Shown piece by piece: positions 12,143 to 21,651 of a stretch of 33,968 nt of DNA. Location: contig NW_027018376.1 of the NCBI RefSeq assembly GCF_032854445.1, forward strand, positions 1 to 33,968, given 5' to 3'. The notes beneath the pieces were generated by a model. The model had not been told where the DNA came from and searched no databases. It saw only the letters and a list, made by a program, of their open reading frames with translations. This DNA comes from Liolophura sinensis. Taxonomy: Eukaryota; Mollusca; Polyplacophora; Chitonida; Chitonidae. Within the stretch, counting starts at the first letter, position 1. Every line of letters begins with the position of its first letter. The translations under genes and the position numbers were made by a program.

Positions 12143-12148
12143 TTTATT
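12143..12148 (-). terminator. Candidate poly(A) signal of the RNA-binding protein gene
   Basis: AATAAA on the minus strand, about 150 nt beyond the stop codon at 12294, in an AT-rich 3' UTR. It is followed by AAAACATTG and an A-rich stretch. Confidence 0.5.
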
Positions 12149-12293
12149 CTTTTCTATCAAAAATCTGAAATACAAAAGGATATACCGAAACATAAACTTG
12201 CAGTACTTGCTATGGGGGAACCTAACAAAGCCCATACGTGTAAATGATAAAAATGATATTGAAAATAAATGATAAAAGGTCATCCATGGCTTT

Positions 12294-12388
12294 TCACAGG
12301 ATCTGTTGGAAGCGTTCCACAGGTGGGTCGGGGTGGTTGGCATAGCTCGGCTGGGTGTAAGGACATGGTGGGCTAATGCACTCTAGGG
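12294..12388 (-). CDS. RNA-binding protein gene, exon 9 (terminal, Pro/Tyr-rich tail)
   Basis: Acceptor TTTGTGCTGCAG. The two leading bases complete the codon left open by exon 8. Thirty residues ([19 protein letters not shown] in the middle) end at TGA 12296-12294. A diverged copy of the last 70 bp of this exon and 3' UTR lies in opposite orientation at 21709-21780. Confidence 0.8.
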
Positions 12389-15300
12389 CTGCAGCACAAA
12401 ACAATAAACTCTGACAATTCTAGTTATGCAAATAGTTACTTTCCTGGCTAATATTCATTCAAAATATACTTGGGTAACCGCATGCGTGTATGTATGTGAG
12501 TATTTAACCATTCATTCCTCAAACGAGTTGCTAACACACAGAATACCTGATGCATGTCACAAGTGCTTACATAACGGCAAACAGCTCAGCTACGAATAGT
12601 AATTTCCAGCAATTAAGTTTTTTGCAGCATGTCTTATTACATATGATCCAGTAAAGAAGTTTTTTTTATACTTTTCATATACTGTTACAAACATGTAACA
12701 TGAGATAGCTCTTACTTTCTTAAATCAAGAAGCAAAGCTGGTTCAGGAAAGAAAGAAGACATCAAAGCATACAATGGCCACTTTTTCAATGAGGTATCAT
12801 AAGTGAAAAAGGGTAGAGCTTGGGCGGTGAAGCATTTGTTTGTCTTTCCTTTTTTATCTGGACACTAACTTTACCTTCAAGAGGCACACCTAACTGCATC
12901 AAAGTGTACTCTGCTGCAAAAACCTTTGCCCCCTCAACAGTAGGACACAGTTTATTTGGGGTAAATGGGTTACGATTTGGAAACTGAGTACCGAGAGCTG
13001 GTATGGTGATCTGAAAGACAAATGTACTTTACCATAGATTAACAATGTAAATGCCTAACATCAACTTCTACATATACTTATACATGTATAAACCCCAACC
13101 ACGACATTCTTTTTTCGATTTACTTCAGATCAATTATTTTTATAAGATAATTTACTTCTTATTCTTTCAGGTACACATGGACATGATTAATTGTATAAAT
13201 AAATAATAAAAAAAAAGTTACATTCCAGCAAAAGAACTTGATTCTTATCTCTTCAAACAAGTTTCTTATCAACATTTTGTTGAAACCTATGGTAGTACCT
13301 TGTACAAAAAGAGCTCTAAGAGCTGTTGGGCACCACTTCCACCCCTTCCCATGAGAGAATGAAGCTGGTATACAGGACTTCCCCATCCATTCTTCTGACA
13401 AAGGTCATCGAGCACCTATAGTGAACATCGTTACATGCATGACATTCTTGATTTACTGAAGCCTCACTAGGGCAATCGGGCTATAAATTAAAGGTAATTA
13501 GTAAAACAAAAAATTCTTCCACAAAACAAAATCATGGTCAAAGGTTCAACACAGAGCCTTGCATTATGACAACTTTCAATGATAACAAAACAGCCAATTT
13601 TTTAGCTATTAACACACCTGATTAACGAAATTTAATTCAAAACTCATTACATGTATAGGAAATATTAGATAAGAATTAGTTTCTAAGTATGTTCCCTGTT
13701 ACTTCAAAGTTTAAACAAACACCCATCTTCAACGAAACTGAACTAACTCACCTTCTGGTTACTTGCACAATCGGTTCATGTCTTTTAGTACGGCGTAGGC
13801 AGATTATAGATTTTAAGACTGCGTAATCCTTTAAGCATGCTTCAGAATAAGTTGCAATGCGCAACTTTTTAATGGGATATGGGACCGGAAACCTTCTGCA
13901 TTGACAACGATACACACCTCCGCTGGATGTTTCCTAAAGCCACACCCCCTCAGCATCATCCCTCGGCCTCGCACAGGGCTTCTGATGCCCATGGGACCTC
14001 GCCCTGCCAACGCCCTGCTAACAGTACAAAAAGCACAAATATTCAAGCTATTTCATGGTAAAAATTATGTGACTGAGCCTTCTTAAAGTTTCTTCTTCCT
14101 GCTTTTCCTCCTGAGATGTTCACATAAAATCAAATATATTGAGCTATTCAGGTTTGGTTGATGAAACTTAATGCTTCTTTGTATACTTACATGTAAGAAG
14201 CTCATAATACGTTTTTTTGAGGACATTGCATGGATAACACATAAATGCAACTTCTTTCACGTCAAATGACTCTATCAACCACAATGGCAAAACCACTAAA
14301 TATGGTAGTGTACCTTTCCTACATGTATGCTGTTGAATGGAAAGCTACAGAGTGACAATTAAAGAATATAGGTCACAGGTGGTACGAAGTTCACATTAAT
14401 TCTTGGCAAAAAGCAAGCCCCTACCATTCAATAAAATCGCCTGTTTTCAATAAAGCTATGCCTTGCACAGTCTTGCAAATATTTCTGCTCCGTGTGAAGC
14501 ACCTTCCAACTGAAATCCGTCATTACCTCATTTTGGATTTCAGTTGCCAAAGTAGACTTACCCATGTCATTTTTCTAGTTCTCACTCTGTACTCTGTATC
14601 CATTAGCATATCAGCAGGAGAGCTACAATACTGTACTTTGTAAAAACCACTTACATATGCTTATTTACAGTTACAGTTATTACAGACAAATCATAAGGTA
14701 AAATTTCATCTTAGATGATCACAACTGAAATGATTTAAAACCAAAGACAAATATCCTGTTCCTGGTCTGAAGCACACAAATGACAGAGCATCTGATACTT
14801 CTGAGAACCCTGATATTAAACAGACAAACTGGACACACACGGTGGAATATGACAACCTATGCTCTTAATTCCGCAAATATTGTTCTAAGCTAACTGATTT
14901 TTATAAAAATTCCAAGAATACAACTCTATTCTGACTGTCAGATCATCTGCTGTGCTGGATTCTCATCTGTATTCTTATATCGGGTGAACAGAGTTGTGGA
15001 TTTCAGGCCAAAATAGTTCTTACCTTGCGGGTGGTGGAGACATCGGGTTGTAATACAATGGAGGCGAGTAACTAGGATCATAGCCATAGCCCTGAAAAAT
15101 TTGTCACAGTATCAAGTACACTTGTCATACAACCAAAGCATGCATAACCCCCCTACCTTAACATACGAGGAACTCTTACCCTAACACATGACTCTTACCC
15201 TGACGTAACAGAGCCCACTACCCTAACATACGAGGAACTCTTACCCGGACATAACAGATCCCACTACCCTGACATATGAGGAACTCTTACCCTGACATAT

Positions 15301-18300
15301 GAGAACCTCCTACCCAGATATATGAGAACTCCCTACAGATATATGAGAACCCCCTACCTTAACATACGAGGAACTCTTACCCTAACATAACAGAGCCCAC
15401 TACCCTGACATATGAGGAACTCTTACCCTGACACATGACTCTTACCCTGACGTAACAGAGCCCACTACCCTAACATACGAGGAACTCTTACCCGGGCATA
15501 ACAGATCCCACTACCCTGACATATGAGGAACTCTTACCCTGACATATGAGAACCTCCTACCCAGATATATGAGAACTCCCTACAGATATATGAGAACCCC
15601 CTACCTTAACATACGAGGAACTCTAACCCTGACATAACAGAACCCCCTATCCTACCACATGAGGAACTCTTACCCTGACATATGATCCTTCTTTCTGCTT
15701 CCAAGATTCCAACGCTTCCTGGCCTCTGTTGTATGCTCTATCAACCTCACCCAAGTGGCAGTCCTGATAAGCCTGCAATAAAGAATTTTCGTCAGTAGTA
15801 AAATTCAATTATTTACCTGATATAAATATATATAAATAACTTGGTTTTTATATGCAAAGCTTACTTCACACATACCTGACATATGAGAACCTCCTACCCA
15901 GATATATGAGAACCCCCTACCTTAACATATGAGGAACTCTTACCCTGACGTAACAGAGCCCACAACCCTAACATACGAGGAACTCTTACCCTGACATAAC
16001 AGAGCCCACTACCCTGACATATGAGGAACTCTTACCCTGACATAACAGAACCCCCTATCCTACCACATGAGGAACTCTTACCCTGACAGATGATACTTCT
16101 TTCTGCTTCCAAGATCCCAACGCTTCCTGGCCTCTGTTGTATGCTCTATCAACCTCACCCAAGTGACAGTCCTGATTAACCTGCCATAAAGAATTTTCAT
16201 CATCAAAATTCAATTATTTACCTGATATAAATATATATAAATAATTTAACTAGGATCAAAATCATAGCCATAGCCCTGAAAAATTTGTCACAGTATCAAG
16301 TACACTTGTCATACAACCAAAGCATGCATGAAAGCAGATTCGCTCAAAGGGTTGAACAGCTGACTTGCTTCCACTGTAGGTACTTGACCTATAAATTCAT
16401 GTACAAATCCAGGTCTTACTCCAATTTCCTCCATCCATAAACCTGATCGTGGTGGAATAATGTGACAATTCTTGAATATAGTATTATACACTGATTAAAA
16501 AAAAGTTATTATTAAAGATTTTTAGCATGTAGTTCTAATCATTTTTTAATCAACGACCTGAAAGGCTAAGGCATTATACTACACATATGAGGCCTTCAAT
16601 ATTTCTACACACTGGAAAATTTCAACATCATAAGCCATCAGTGGCATTCCCTACCCTTGCATACCGGATCTGAAACCCCTATGCTTACATACCAGAAACT
16701 CTTATGCTGACATATGAGAACCCCTTACCCTTCCACTCGTGGCCCAGGTGAGTATAATTACTTGTGTAGTTCTGAGTGGATTGTCTCCCTAATAGTTAGT
16801 TTCTCTTCATTGTGAAGGGGAATATACCTTCAATGGTTGACACAACAAATAATGTTATCCTACCACATGAGGAACTCTTACCCTGACATATGATACTTCT
16901 TTCTGCTCCCAAGATTCCAACGCTTCCGGGCCTCTGTTGTATGCTCTATCAACCTCACCCAAGTGGCAGTCCTGATTAGCCTGCAATAAAGAATTTTCAT
17001 CAGTAGTAAAATTCAATTATTTACCTGATATAAATATATATAAATAATTTGGTTTTTATATGCAAAGCTTACTTCACACCTATCCTACCACATGAGGAAC
17101 TCTTACCCTGACATATGATACTTCTTTCTGCTTCCAAGATTCCAACGCTTCCTGACCTCTGTTGTATGCTCTATCAACCTCACCCAAGTGGCAGTCCTGA
17201 TTAGCCTGCAATAAAGAATTTTCATCAGTAGTAAAATTCAATTATTTACCTGATATAAATATATATAAATAATTTGGTTTTTATATGCAAAGCTTACTTC
17301 ACACACACCTGACATATGAGAACCTCCTACCCAGATATATGAGAACCCCCTACCTTAACATATGAGGAACTCTTACCCTGACGTAACAGAGCCCACTACC
17401 CTAACATGCGAGGAACTCTTACCCTGACATAACAGAGCCCACTACCCCGACATATGAGGAACTCTTACCCTGACATATGAGAACCTCCTACCCAGATATA
17501 TGAGAACCCCCTACAGATATATGAGAACCTCCTACCCAGATATATGAGAACCCCCTACCTTAACATATGAGGAACTCTTACCCTGACGTAACAGAGCCCA
17601 CTACCCTAACATGCGAGGAACTCTTACCCTGACATAACAGAGCCCACTACCCCGACATATGAGGAACTCTTACCCTGACATATGAGAACCTCCTACCCAG
17701 ATATATGAGAACCCCCTACCTTAACATACGAGGAACTCTTACCTTGACATAACAGAACCCCCTAGCCTACCACACGAGGAACTCTTACCTTAACATATGA
17801 TACTTCTTTCTGCTTCCAAGATTCCAACGCTTCCTGGCCTCTGTTGTATGCTCTATCAACCTCACCCAAGTGGCAGTCCAAGGCCTTCAATATTTCTACA
17901 CACTGGAAAATTTCAACATCATAAGCCATCAGTGGCATTCCCTACCCTTGCATACCGGATCTGAAACCCCTATGCTTACATACCAGAAACTCTTATGCTG
18001 ACATATGAGAACCCCTTACCCTTCCACTCGTGGCCCAGGTGAGTATAATTACATGTGTAGTTCTGAGTGGATTGTCTCCCTAATAGTTAGTTTCTCTTCA
18101 TTGTGAAGGGGAATATACCTTCAATGGTTGACACAACAAATAATGTTATCCTACCACATGAGGAACTCTTACCCTGACAGGTGATACTTCTTTCTGCTTC
18201 CAAGATTTCAACGCTTCTGAGCCTCTGTTGTATGCTCTATCAACCTCACCCAAGTGTCGGTCCTGATTAACCCGCCATAAAGAATTTTCATCAGTAGTAA

Positions 18301-20828
18301 AATTCAATTATTTACCTGATATAAATATATATAAATAATTTGGTTTTTATATGCAAAGCTTACTTCACACATACACGACAGATGAGTTTACAATGGTGAA
18401 AGAAAGCTGACGGGGGAAAAATGTGGACAGGTCCCGGTTTCCGACCAAATACCTTCCACAAACTCTCAATTTGAAAACATTTGAACTCTTCCAACTTAAC
18501 ACAGTTTACTCCACATACTATGTTGCAAACAAACTTAACCTATGGAAGAGGATGATCGCTGGGCTGTCCTGAATTACACATTTGAGACGATTTTCACGAT
18601 GTGGCAGCAACATTGACCAAATGATTTCTTACCCGCTCTCTTCCTTTTGCCCATGCAACCTCAATGTAAGCACCTTCAACATTCATTCCTAGAGAGAAAT
18701 ATACATGACTTATTATATAACGCCTTCTCACCTTGATCTTCCTTTAATTTTATTTCTTGAAAGAATGAGGACGTAGTACAAATGCTACACATCAGTTAAA
18801 AAAGTGTTCCAGATACAGTCTACCTAGAGTTTCTCCCAAAGAAAACTTCTTATTTTCTCAAAAAATTCCCGGCAAAATGGTCCCGGGATCTTGGGTTCAA
18901 TATTCAGCCTATTACATGTAACTGTTGAAACAACTTCCCTCTTTTAAACATTTGATCATTTAATGTTCAACAGCTTCTTTTCATGCTGAATGATTTATTG
19001 ATTGGCCCGTTTTTACGCTGTACTCAAGAATATTTCACTTATACGACGGTGATCAGCATTATAGCATGAGTAAACCAGGCAGAGCCTGGTGGAAACCCAC
19101 AACCATTCACAGGTTGCTGGCAGACCTTCCCATCCATGTTGAATGAGGGGTGATATTAAGTTAATAATAAGCTACCATAAAAGCCAATTTATACAGAAAT
19201 TTATCCAAACAAATATTCTAGAGAATGCCCACACCTTATGTTTTGAAGTGTGAATTTATACTGTATGTGCTCTTCTGTAAATATATGTAAGTCTGTCCCA
19301 TAAATGTGAGCCATTTCCTGTACGTAGTTGGAGTATCAAACATCCTATAGGCAAGCGATGCGTCAGTTATTCACTGTTTCATCTTAATTACTTGAGTTAG
19401 CATGTTTTCCAAATATTCTCCCTTAGATGTTGGTGGATATTCTATCATGTAATTTTCTGTAAACATCAATCAAGTGGAAAAACTAGTTAAAACATACTAA
19501 TGTGCCACACGCGACTGACAAACGAAAATGAACTTTTACTTATCAGAAACAGAACTATCCGAATGGAAATATATCACACTCTATAAATGCACACAAAAAC
19601 TACATTCGCCTACCGATAGAAAAAATATACTTCCGTTAATGCATTTGTATTTATCCAAAACCAATCAACACAACTCCAAAATAAATAATTTTTCTCACCA
19701 TTAAGTTTAGCCATGGCCTTGATAGCAGCATCTTTGTCGCTAAAACGAATGAATGCATAATCTCTTATCTTCTTTACTCTTTCCACAGCGTTATCTCTTC
19801 CCACAACTTGACTGCACAGCTTTCTAATTTTGTCTTCTGTAGTTGTCGACATAAGGTTCCCCACGTGCAAAACCACCTTCTGTAATACAAATATGCACAA
19901 CATAAATATTATTCCAGTCATACAAATATGCACAATATTAATGTAAAAGATGACGACGCATCAGTGCTTTTCAGCCATAAGTGACTATATTAATTATCAC
20001 CACAGCCTCCCATACAAAAGAAATCACTTGTTGCAAGAAATGTTGCGCGCGCGCGCGCACACCACCCTCTCATGACAGAAAATGCAACAAATGCTGCACG
20101 CGCGCACACCACCTTCTCGTGACGGAAAATGAAAGAGCAGACGATAAGAAATTGCAAGAAGTTACGCGACATTTTACACATATCCACCCACACAAAATGC
20201 CCCTCTGATACAAAAAATTTTAGTTCAATTATAACTTTTCAAATAACGGCTTACATAAAGGTCAAATTTGTTTGGACTGTGGTACCTACTCGTGAATTTT
20301 ACAACTAACCAACCGATATTTCCGACGTCTGGTGCCGTCTACATTGGCAATTAAATGTGTTTTAATTTGCAACGAAGAGACAACCAAAAAAGTTTCTATA
20401 GTGGAAATTACATGACTTACAGAAGAGTTGCGAACACACAAGAGCTGGCCTTTACGAATTTCGTAGTTGTGAAGCTCCTTTACCGCTTGATTCGCGTGTT
20501 CTTTGTTAGTGTATTTAACGAATCCATATCCTCTATGGGGTCCAGATCCAGAGCGACGGTTCATTACGAGTTTCAGTTCGTAAATCTTTCCTATCTTCTC
20601 AAATACTGGAACGAGCTCGTCTTCGTAACAGTCTTTTGGAATACCTCCGACGAAAATTTCACAACCCTTTAAAGGAGCCCGGCTTTCCCAGTCGGGAGGT
20701 GGACCGCCGTACTTTCTTTGCCATTTTTCTTGCCGTATGGTGTATCCTGTTCTCGCCGTAAGTTTCAGCAAGGTTTCGTTTGGCTCCCGGGTCACACGAC
20801 GTGGCAAAGCCTCCTCCGCGGACGCCAT
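12294..20828 (-). CDS. A1CF/RBM46/RBM47-family RNA-binding protein, complete 9-exon gene
   Basis: Nine exons join without a frame break: 20828-20421, 19879-19699, 18688-18633, 15772-15674 (or a duplicate), 15091-15024, 14014-13918, 13415-13299, 13010-12875 and 12388-12294, giving about 418 residues. Order: conserved N-terminus ([11 protein letters not shown]), RRM1, RRM3, a duplicated linker exon, a Tyr/Pro stretch, an RGRG-type stretch, the DND1-type dsRNA-binding domain, and a Pro/Tyr tail. Known: relatives bind AU-rich RNA, act as APOBEC1 cofactors (A1CF, RBM47) or control germ-cell mRNAs (RBM46). Odd: the RRM2 exon found in relatives is missing, yet flanking exons stay in phase. The gene lies wholly inside the 18.55-kb element, so it may be cargo. 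The ATG at 20828 has a good context (G at -3 and +4) and is the first after an in-frame TAG. I cannot tell which of the three paralogues it matches best. Confidence 0.88.
12875..13010 (-). CDS. RNA-binding protein gene, exon 8 (C-terminal half of dsRNA-binding domain)
   Basis: Acceptor TTGTCTTTCAG, donor GAAG|GTAAAG. It encodes [30 protein letters not shown] and LMQLGVP, the C-terminal part of the DND1_DSRM domain conserved in A1CF, RBM46, RBM47 and DND1. It ends in phase 1. If the donor were skipped, the frame would read on for about 30 codons to TGA at 12786, giving an alternative C-terminus. Confidence 0.9.
13299..13415 (-). CDS. RNA-binding protein gene, exon 7 (N-terminal half of dsRNA-binding domain)
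   Basis: Acceptor TTCACTATAG, donor TACAAG|GTACTA, both at codon boundaries (39 codons). The translation [20 protein letters not shown], then LFLYK, is the diagnostic start of the DND1-type dsRNA-binding domain in this family. An extra glycine-rich insertion (GRGGSGAQQ) lies between the two strands. Confidence 0.92.
13918..14014 (-). CDS. RNA-binding protein gene, exon 6 (Arg/Gly-rich segment)
   Basis: Encodes [20 protein letters not shown], the RG-rich stretch found before the dsRNA-binding domain in relatives. The acceptor is a tandem NAGNAG (TTAGCAG), so 14017 or 14014 can be the first base and an extra serine is optional. The chosen donor GAG|GTGTGT is non-ideal but is the one that matches exon 7 in phase. 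This is the least certain exon. Confidence 0.65.
15024..15091 (-). CDS. RNA-binding protein gene, exon 5 (Tyr/Pro-rich)
   Basis: Acceptor AAATTTTTCAG, donor CAAG|GTAAGA. It encodes [20 protein letters not shown] in phase 0 and ends in phase 2. A truncated copy of its acceptor side lies at 16248-16330. Confidence 0.85.
15145..15673 (-). repeat. Minisatellite array 1 built from the exon 4 splice-donor region
   Basis: Unit of about 22 bp, plus-strand form GAGGAACTCTTACCCTGACA with variants. On the minus strand each full unit reads TGTCAGGGTAAGAGTTCC, i.e. the last bases of exon 4 plus its 5' splice site. Units alternate with variant half-units (CAGAGCCCACTACCC, CAGATATATGAGAAC). A higher-order period of about 247 bp is visible (compare 15241 and 15488). 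Confidence 0.9.
15674..15772 (-). CDS. Duplicated linker exon 4, copy A (intact, nearest exon 5)
   Basis: Acceptor TTTATTGCAG, donor GTCAGG|GTAAGAG. It is 99 nt, phase 0 at both ends, encoding [20 protein letters not shown], then [13 protein letters not shown]. It joins exon 3 (WAKGRER) and exon 5 in frame, so one, several or none of the copies can be included without a frameshift. Used here as the reference exon 4. Confidence 0.75.
15875..16081 (-). repeat. Minisatellite array 2 (splice-donor repeats)
   Basis: Same units as at 15145-15673, ending in the donor of exon copy B. Three full GTAAGAG donor-like units precede that donor. Confidence 0.85.
16082..16180 (-). CDS. Duplicated linker exon 4, copy B (intact)
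   Basis: 99 nt, phase 0-0, acceptor TTTATGGCAG, donor GTCAGG|GTAAGAG. Starts [10 protein letters not shown] and ends KQKEVSSVR. Open throughout. Downstream AT-rich intron sequence is shared with the other copies. Confidence 0.6.
16248..16330 (-). pseudogene. Truncated copy of exon 5 with its acceptor
   Basis: Repeats the acceptor and first codons of exon 5 (GGCTATGGCTATGAT) with a 6-bp insertion. It then runs into AT-rich intron sequence, creating an in-frame TAA and no donor. It shows that the duplication process also covered the exon 5 boundary. Confidence 0.7.
16590..17074. repeat. 485-bp intronic duplication, copy 1
   Basis: Nearly identical to 17881-18365 (offset 1,291 bp), including AGGCCTTCAATATTTCTACA and GGCCCAGGTGAGTATAATTA. 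This copy contains exon copy C; the other contains the broken copy F. Confidence 0.85.
16882..16980 (-). CDS. Duplicated linker exon 4, copy C (intact)
   Basis: 99 nt, phase 0-0, acceptor TTTATTGCAG, donor GTCAGG|GTAAGAG. Starts [10 protein letters not shown]. Carries Q-to-P (NRGPEA) and K-to-E (SWEQKE) changes relative to copy D. Confidence 0.6.
17107..17205 (-). CDS. Duplicated linker exon 4, copy D (intact)
   Basis: 99 nt, phase 0-0, with acceptor TTTATTGCAG and donor GTCAGG|GTAAGAG. Starts [10 protein letters not shown] and ends [10 protein letters not shown], apparently closest to the copies' consensus. It is the first intact copy met by the spliceosome after exon 3. Confidence 0.65.
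17308..17788 (-). repeat. Minisatellite array 3 (splice-donor repeats)
   Basis: Same unit family, with an internal higher-order duplication of about 230 bp (compare 17308-17500 with 17520-17730). It contains at least seven GTAAGAG donor-like units on the minus strand before the donor of exon copy E. Confidence 0.85.
17789..17879 (-). pseudogene. Linker exon 4, copy E (truncated, no acceptor)
   Basis: Keeps a donor (TTAAG|GTAAGAG) but stops at GACTGCCACTTGG, where the 1,291-bp-offset duplication begins. The acceptor and first codons are lost, so it cannot be spliced as an internal exon. Confidence 0.8.
17881..18365. repeat. 485-bp intronic duplication, copy 2
   Basis: Direct copy of 16590-17074, with its left edge cutting exon copy E. 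Confidence 0.85.
18173..18271 (-). pseudogene. Linker exon 4, copy F (acceptor destroyed)
   Basis: The frame is still open ([10 protein letters not shown] to VSPVR) and the donor is good, but the acceptor AG has become GG (TTATGGCGGG). It is the copy closest to exon 3 and probably not recognised. Confidence 0.75.
18633..18688 (-). CDS. RNA-binding protein gene, exon 3 (end of RRM3)
   Basis: Acceptor TTTCTCTCTAG, donor GAGCGG|GTAAGA. It adds [18 protein letters not shown] after the split glycine codon, the last RRM3 strand typical of the family (pattern LNG-x-x-x-x-G-x-x-IEV-x-x-AK). Confidence 0.92.
19000..19140 (-). repeat. Truncated SINE family 1 in intron 2
   Basis: Reverse-oriented 3' half (GTACTCAAGAATATTTCACT, TATACGACGG) with no tRNA head. 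It is inside the intron between exons 2 and 3. Confidence 0.8.
19699..19879 (-). CDS. RNA-binding protein gene, exon 2 (RRM3)
   Basis: Acceptor TTTGTATTACAG, donor AATG|GTGAGA, phases 0 and 1. It encodes an RRM with RNP2-like VVLHVGNL and the family signature [15 protein letters not shown] (RNP1). In relatives this is the third RRM; here it follows RRM1 directly. Confidence 0.92.
20040..20140. repeat. GC-dinucleotide run and short tandem duplication in intron 1
   Basis: An alternating purine/pyrimidine tract (GCGCGCGCGCGCGCACAC) is part of a roughly 55-bp unit ending TCATGACAGAAAATG, repeated with changes to about 20130. It can adopt Z-DNA in principle. It lies where an RRM2 exon would be expected. 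Confidence 0.6.
20421..20828 (-). CDS. RNA-binding protein gene, exon 1 (N-terminus and RRM1)
   Basis: 136 codons from ATG 20828 to donor TCTTCT|GTAAGT at a codon boundary. Residues 29-47 ([19 protein letters not shown]) are the conserved N-terminal motif of A1CF/RBM46/RBM47/DND1. RRM1 spans about 55-132, with RNP2 CEIFVGGIP (56-64), the family motif [20 protein letters not shown] (68-87) and RNP1 RGYGFVKY (99-106). Confidence 0.93.
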
Positions 20829-20895
20829 ACCTACACCCTGCTGCACCCTGCTGGTCTCACTGCTGACGAACTAGAAGTAGGCAAACTGGACTTTG

Positions 20896-20911
20896 CCACG
20901 CACGTGCGTGG
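20896..20911. promoter_or_regulatory. 16-bp perfect palindrome with E-box upstream of the gene
   Basis: CCACGCACGTGCGTGG is its own reverse complement and centres on CACGTG, about 70-85 bp upstream of the start codon. Likely a bHLH-type site near the core promoter. No TATA box is obvious. Confidence 0.45.
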
Positions 20912-20915
20912 ACTT

Positions 20916-21399
20916 AGAAGAGCCCTACAGCGCCATCTATGATGTCCAATAATTACTGTTTTATTCAAATTTACATAGAAAAGGCATCAAATCCAGAGAA
21001 TATGACCACAGAAACGTGTAAGGCAACATATAGGTAAAAAAATAAGCTGATAACTTGGAGGGACACGGTTATGTAGCACTCGCTGTGCCACTGCGAAAGC
21101 AGTTCACCCGTGAGTCTCAAGTATCGAAAATTGAACCGTTCATAGTACGAAATGTGAGAAGAGCCCTACAGCGCCATCTACGATGTCCAACAATTATTGT
21201 TTTATTCCAATGTACATAGAAAAGACACCAAATCCAAAGAATATGATCACAGAAACGTGTAAGGCAACATATAGGTGAAAAAATAAGCTGATAACTTGGA
21301 GGCATACGGTTATGTAGCACTCGCTGTGCCACTGCGAAAAGCAGTTCACCTGCGAGTCTCAAGTATCGAAAATTGAACCATTCATAGTACGAAATATGG
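20916..21399. repeat. Two tandem 241-bp direct repeats upstream of the RNA-binding protein gene
   Basis: Copy 1 is 20916-21156 and copy 2 is 21157-21399. Both start AGAAGAGCCCTACAGCGCC and end near TTCATAGTACGAAAT, with about 10% differences. They lie immediately 5' of the gene, so they may carry promoter or 5' UTR elements. No ORF is conserved between copies. Confidence 0.85.
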
Positions 21400-21651
21400 C
21401 ATGTGTTTATACTTCAGTGAGTGTTCGGCTATACCAACTATCTGGGTGATTGAAAATGACCCGAATCCAATCTACTATCGCTGACATCGATTTGACAACA
21501 GGCATTGTCCTGTGTAATATTCAAAAATAGAAAAAACAAATTTTGTTTTCGCGTGGTTCTAGCTTCTGCATTGTCTTCTAGAACAGCTTATCATGTTCCA
21601 GGCAAACTTTCGCACTGCGACGTCCAAGACAGACCAATGAGCGCGACAAGG
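21400..21651. other. Spacer, nothing recognised
   Basis: AT-rich sequence upstream of the rearranged cassette/exon fragment. A short plus-strand ORF shows no motif. Confidence 0.4.

Noticed and set aside
16309-16491. 60-codon minus-strand ORF in the exon array
   Set aside because: It falls in intron sequence between duplicated exons, overlaps the truncated exon 5 copy and has no motif.
15145-17788. Regularly spaced repeats as a CRISPR array
   Set aside because: Repeats are contiguous 22-bp units with higher-order periodicity and no unique spacers, in a eukaryotic intron.
20286-20420. Extension of the RRM1 frame beyond exon 1
   Set aside because: The frame reads into intron 1 past a consensus GTAAGT donor; the family alignment ends at the donor and the extra residues have no family similarity.
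20829-20846. Upstream GTG start for the RNA-binding protein
   Set aside because: Eukaryotic translation would start at the ATG at 20828, which has a good context and follows an in-frame TAG at 20873-20871.
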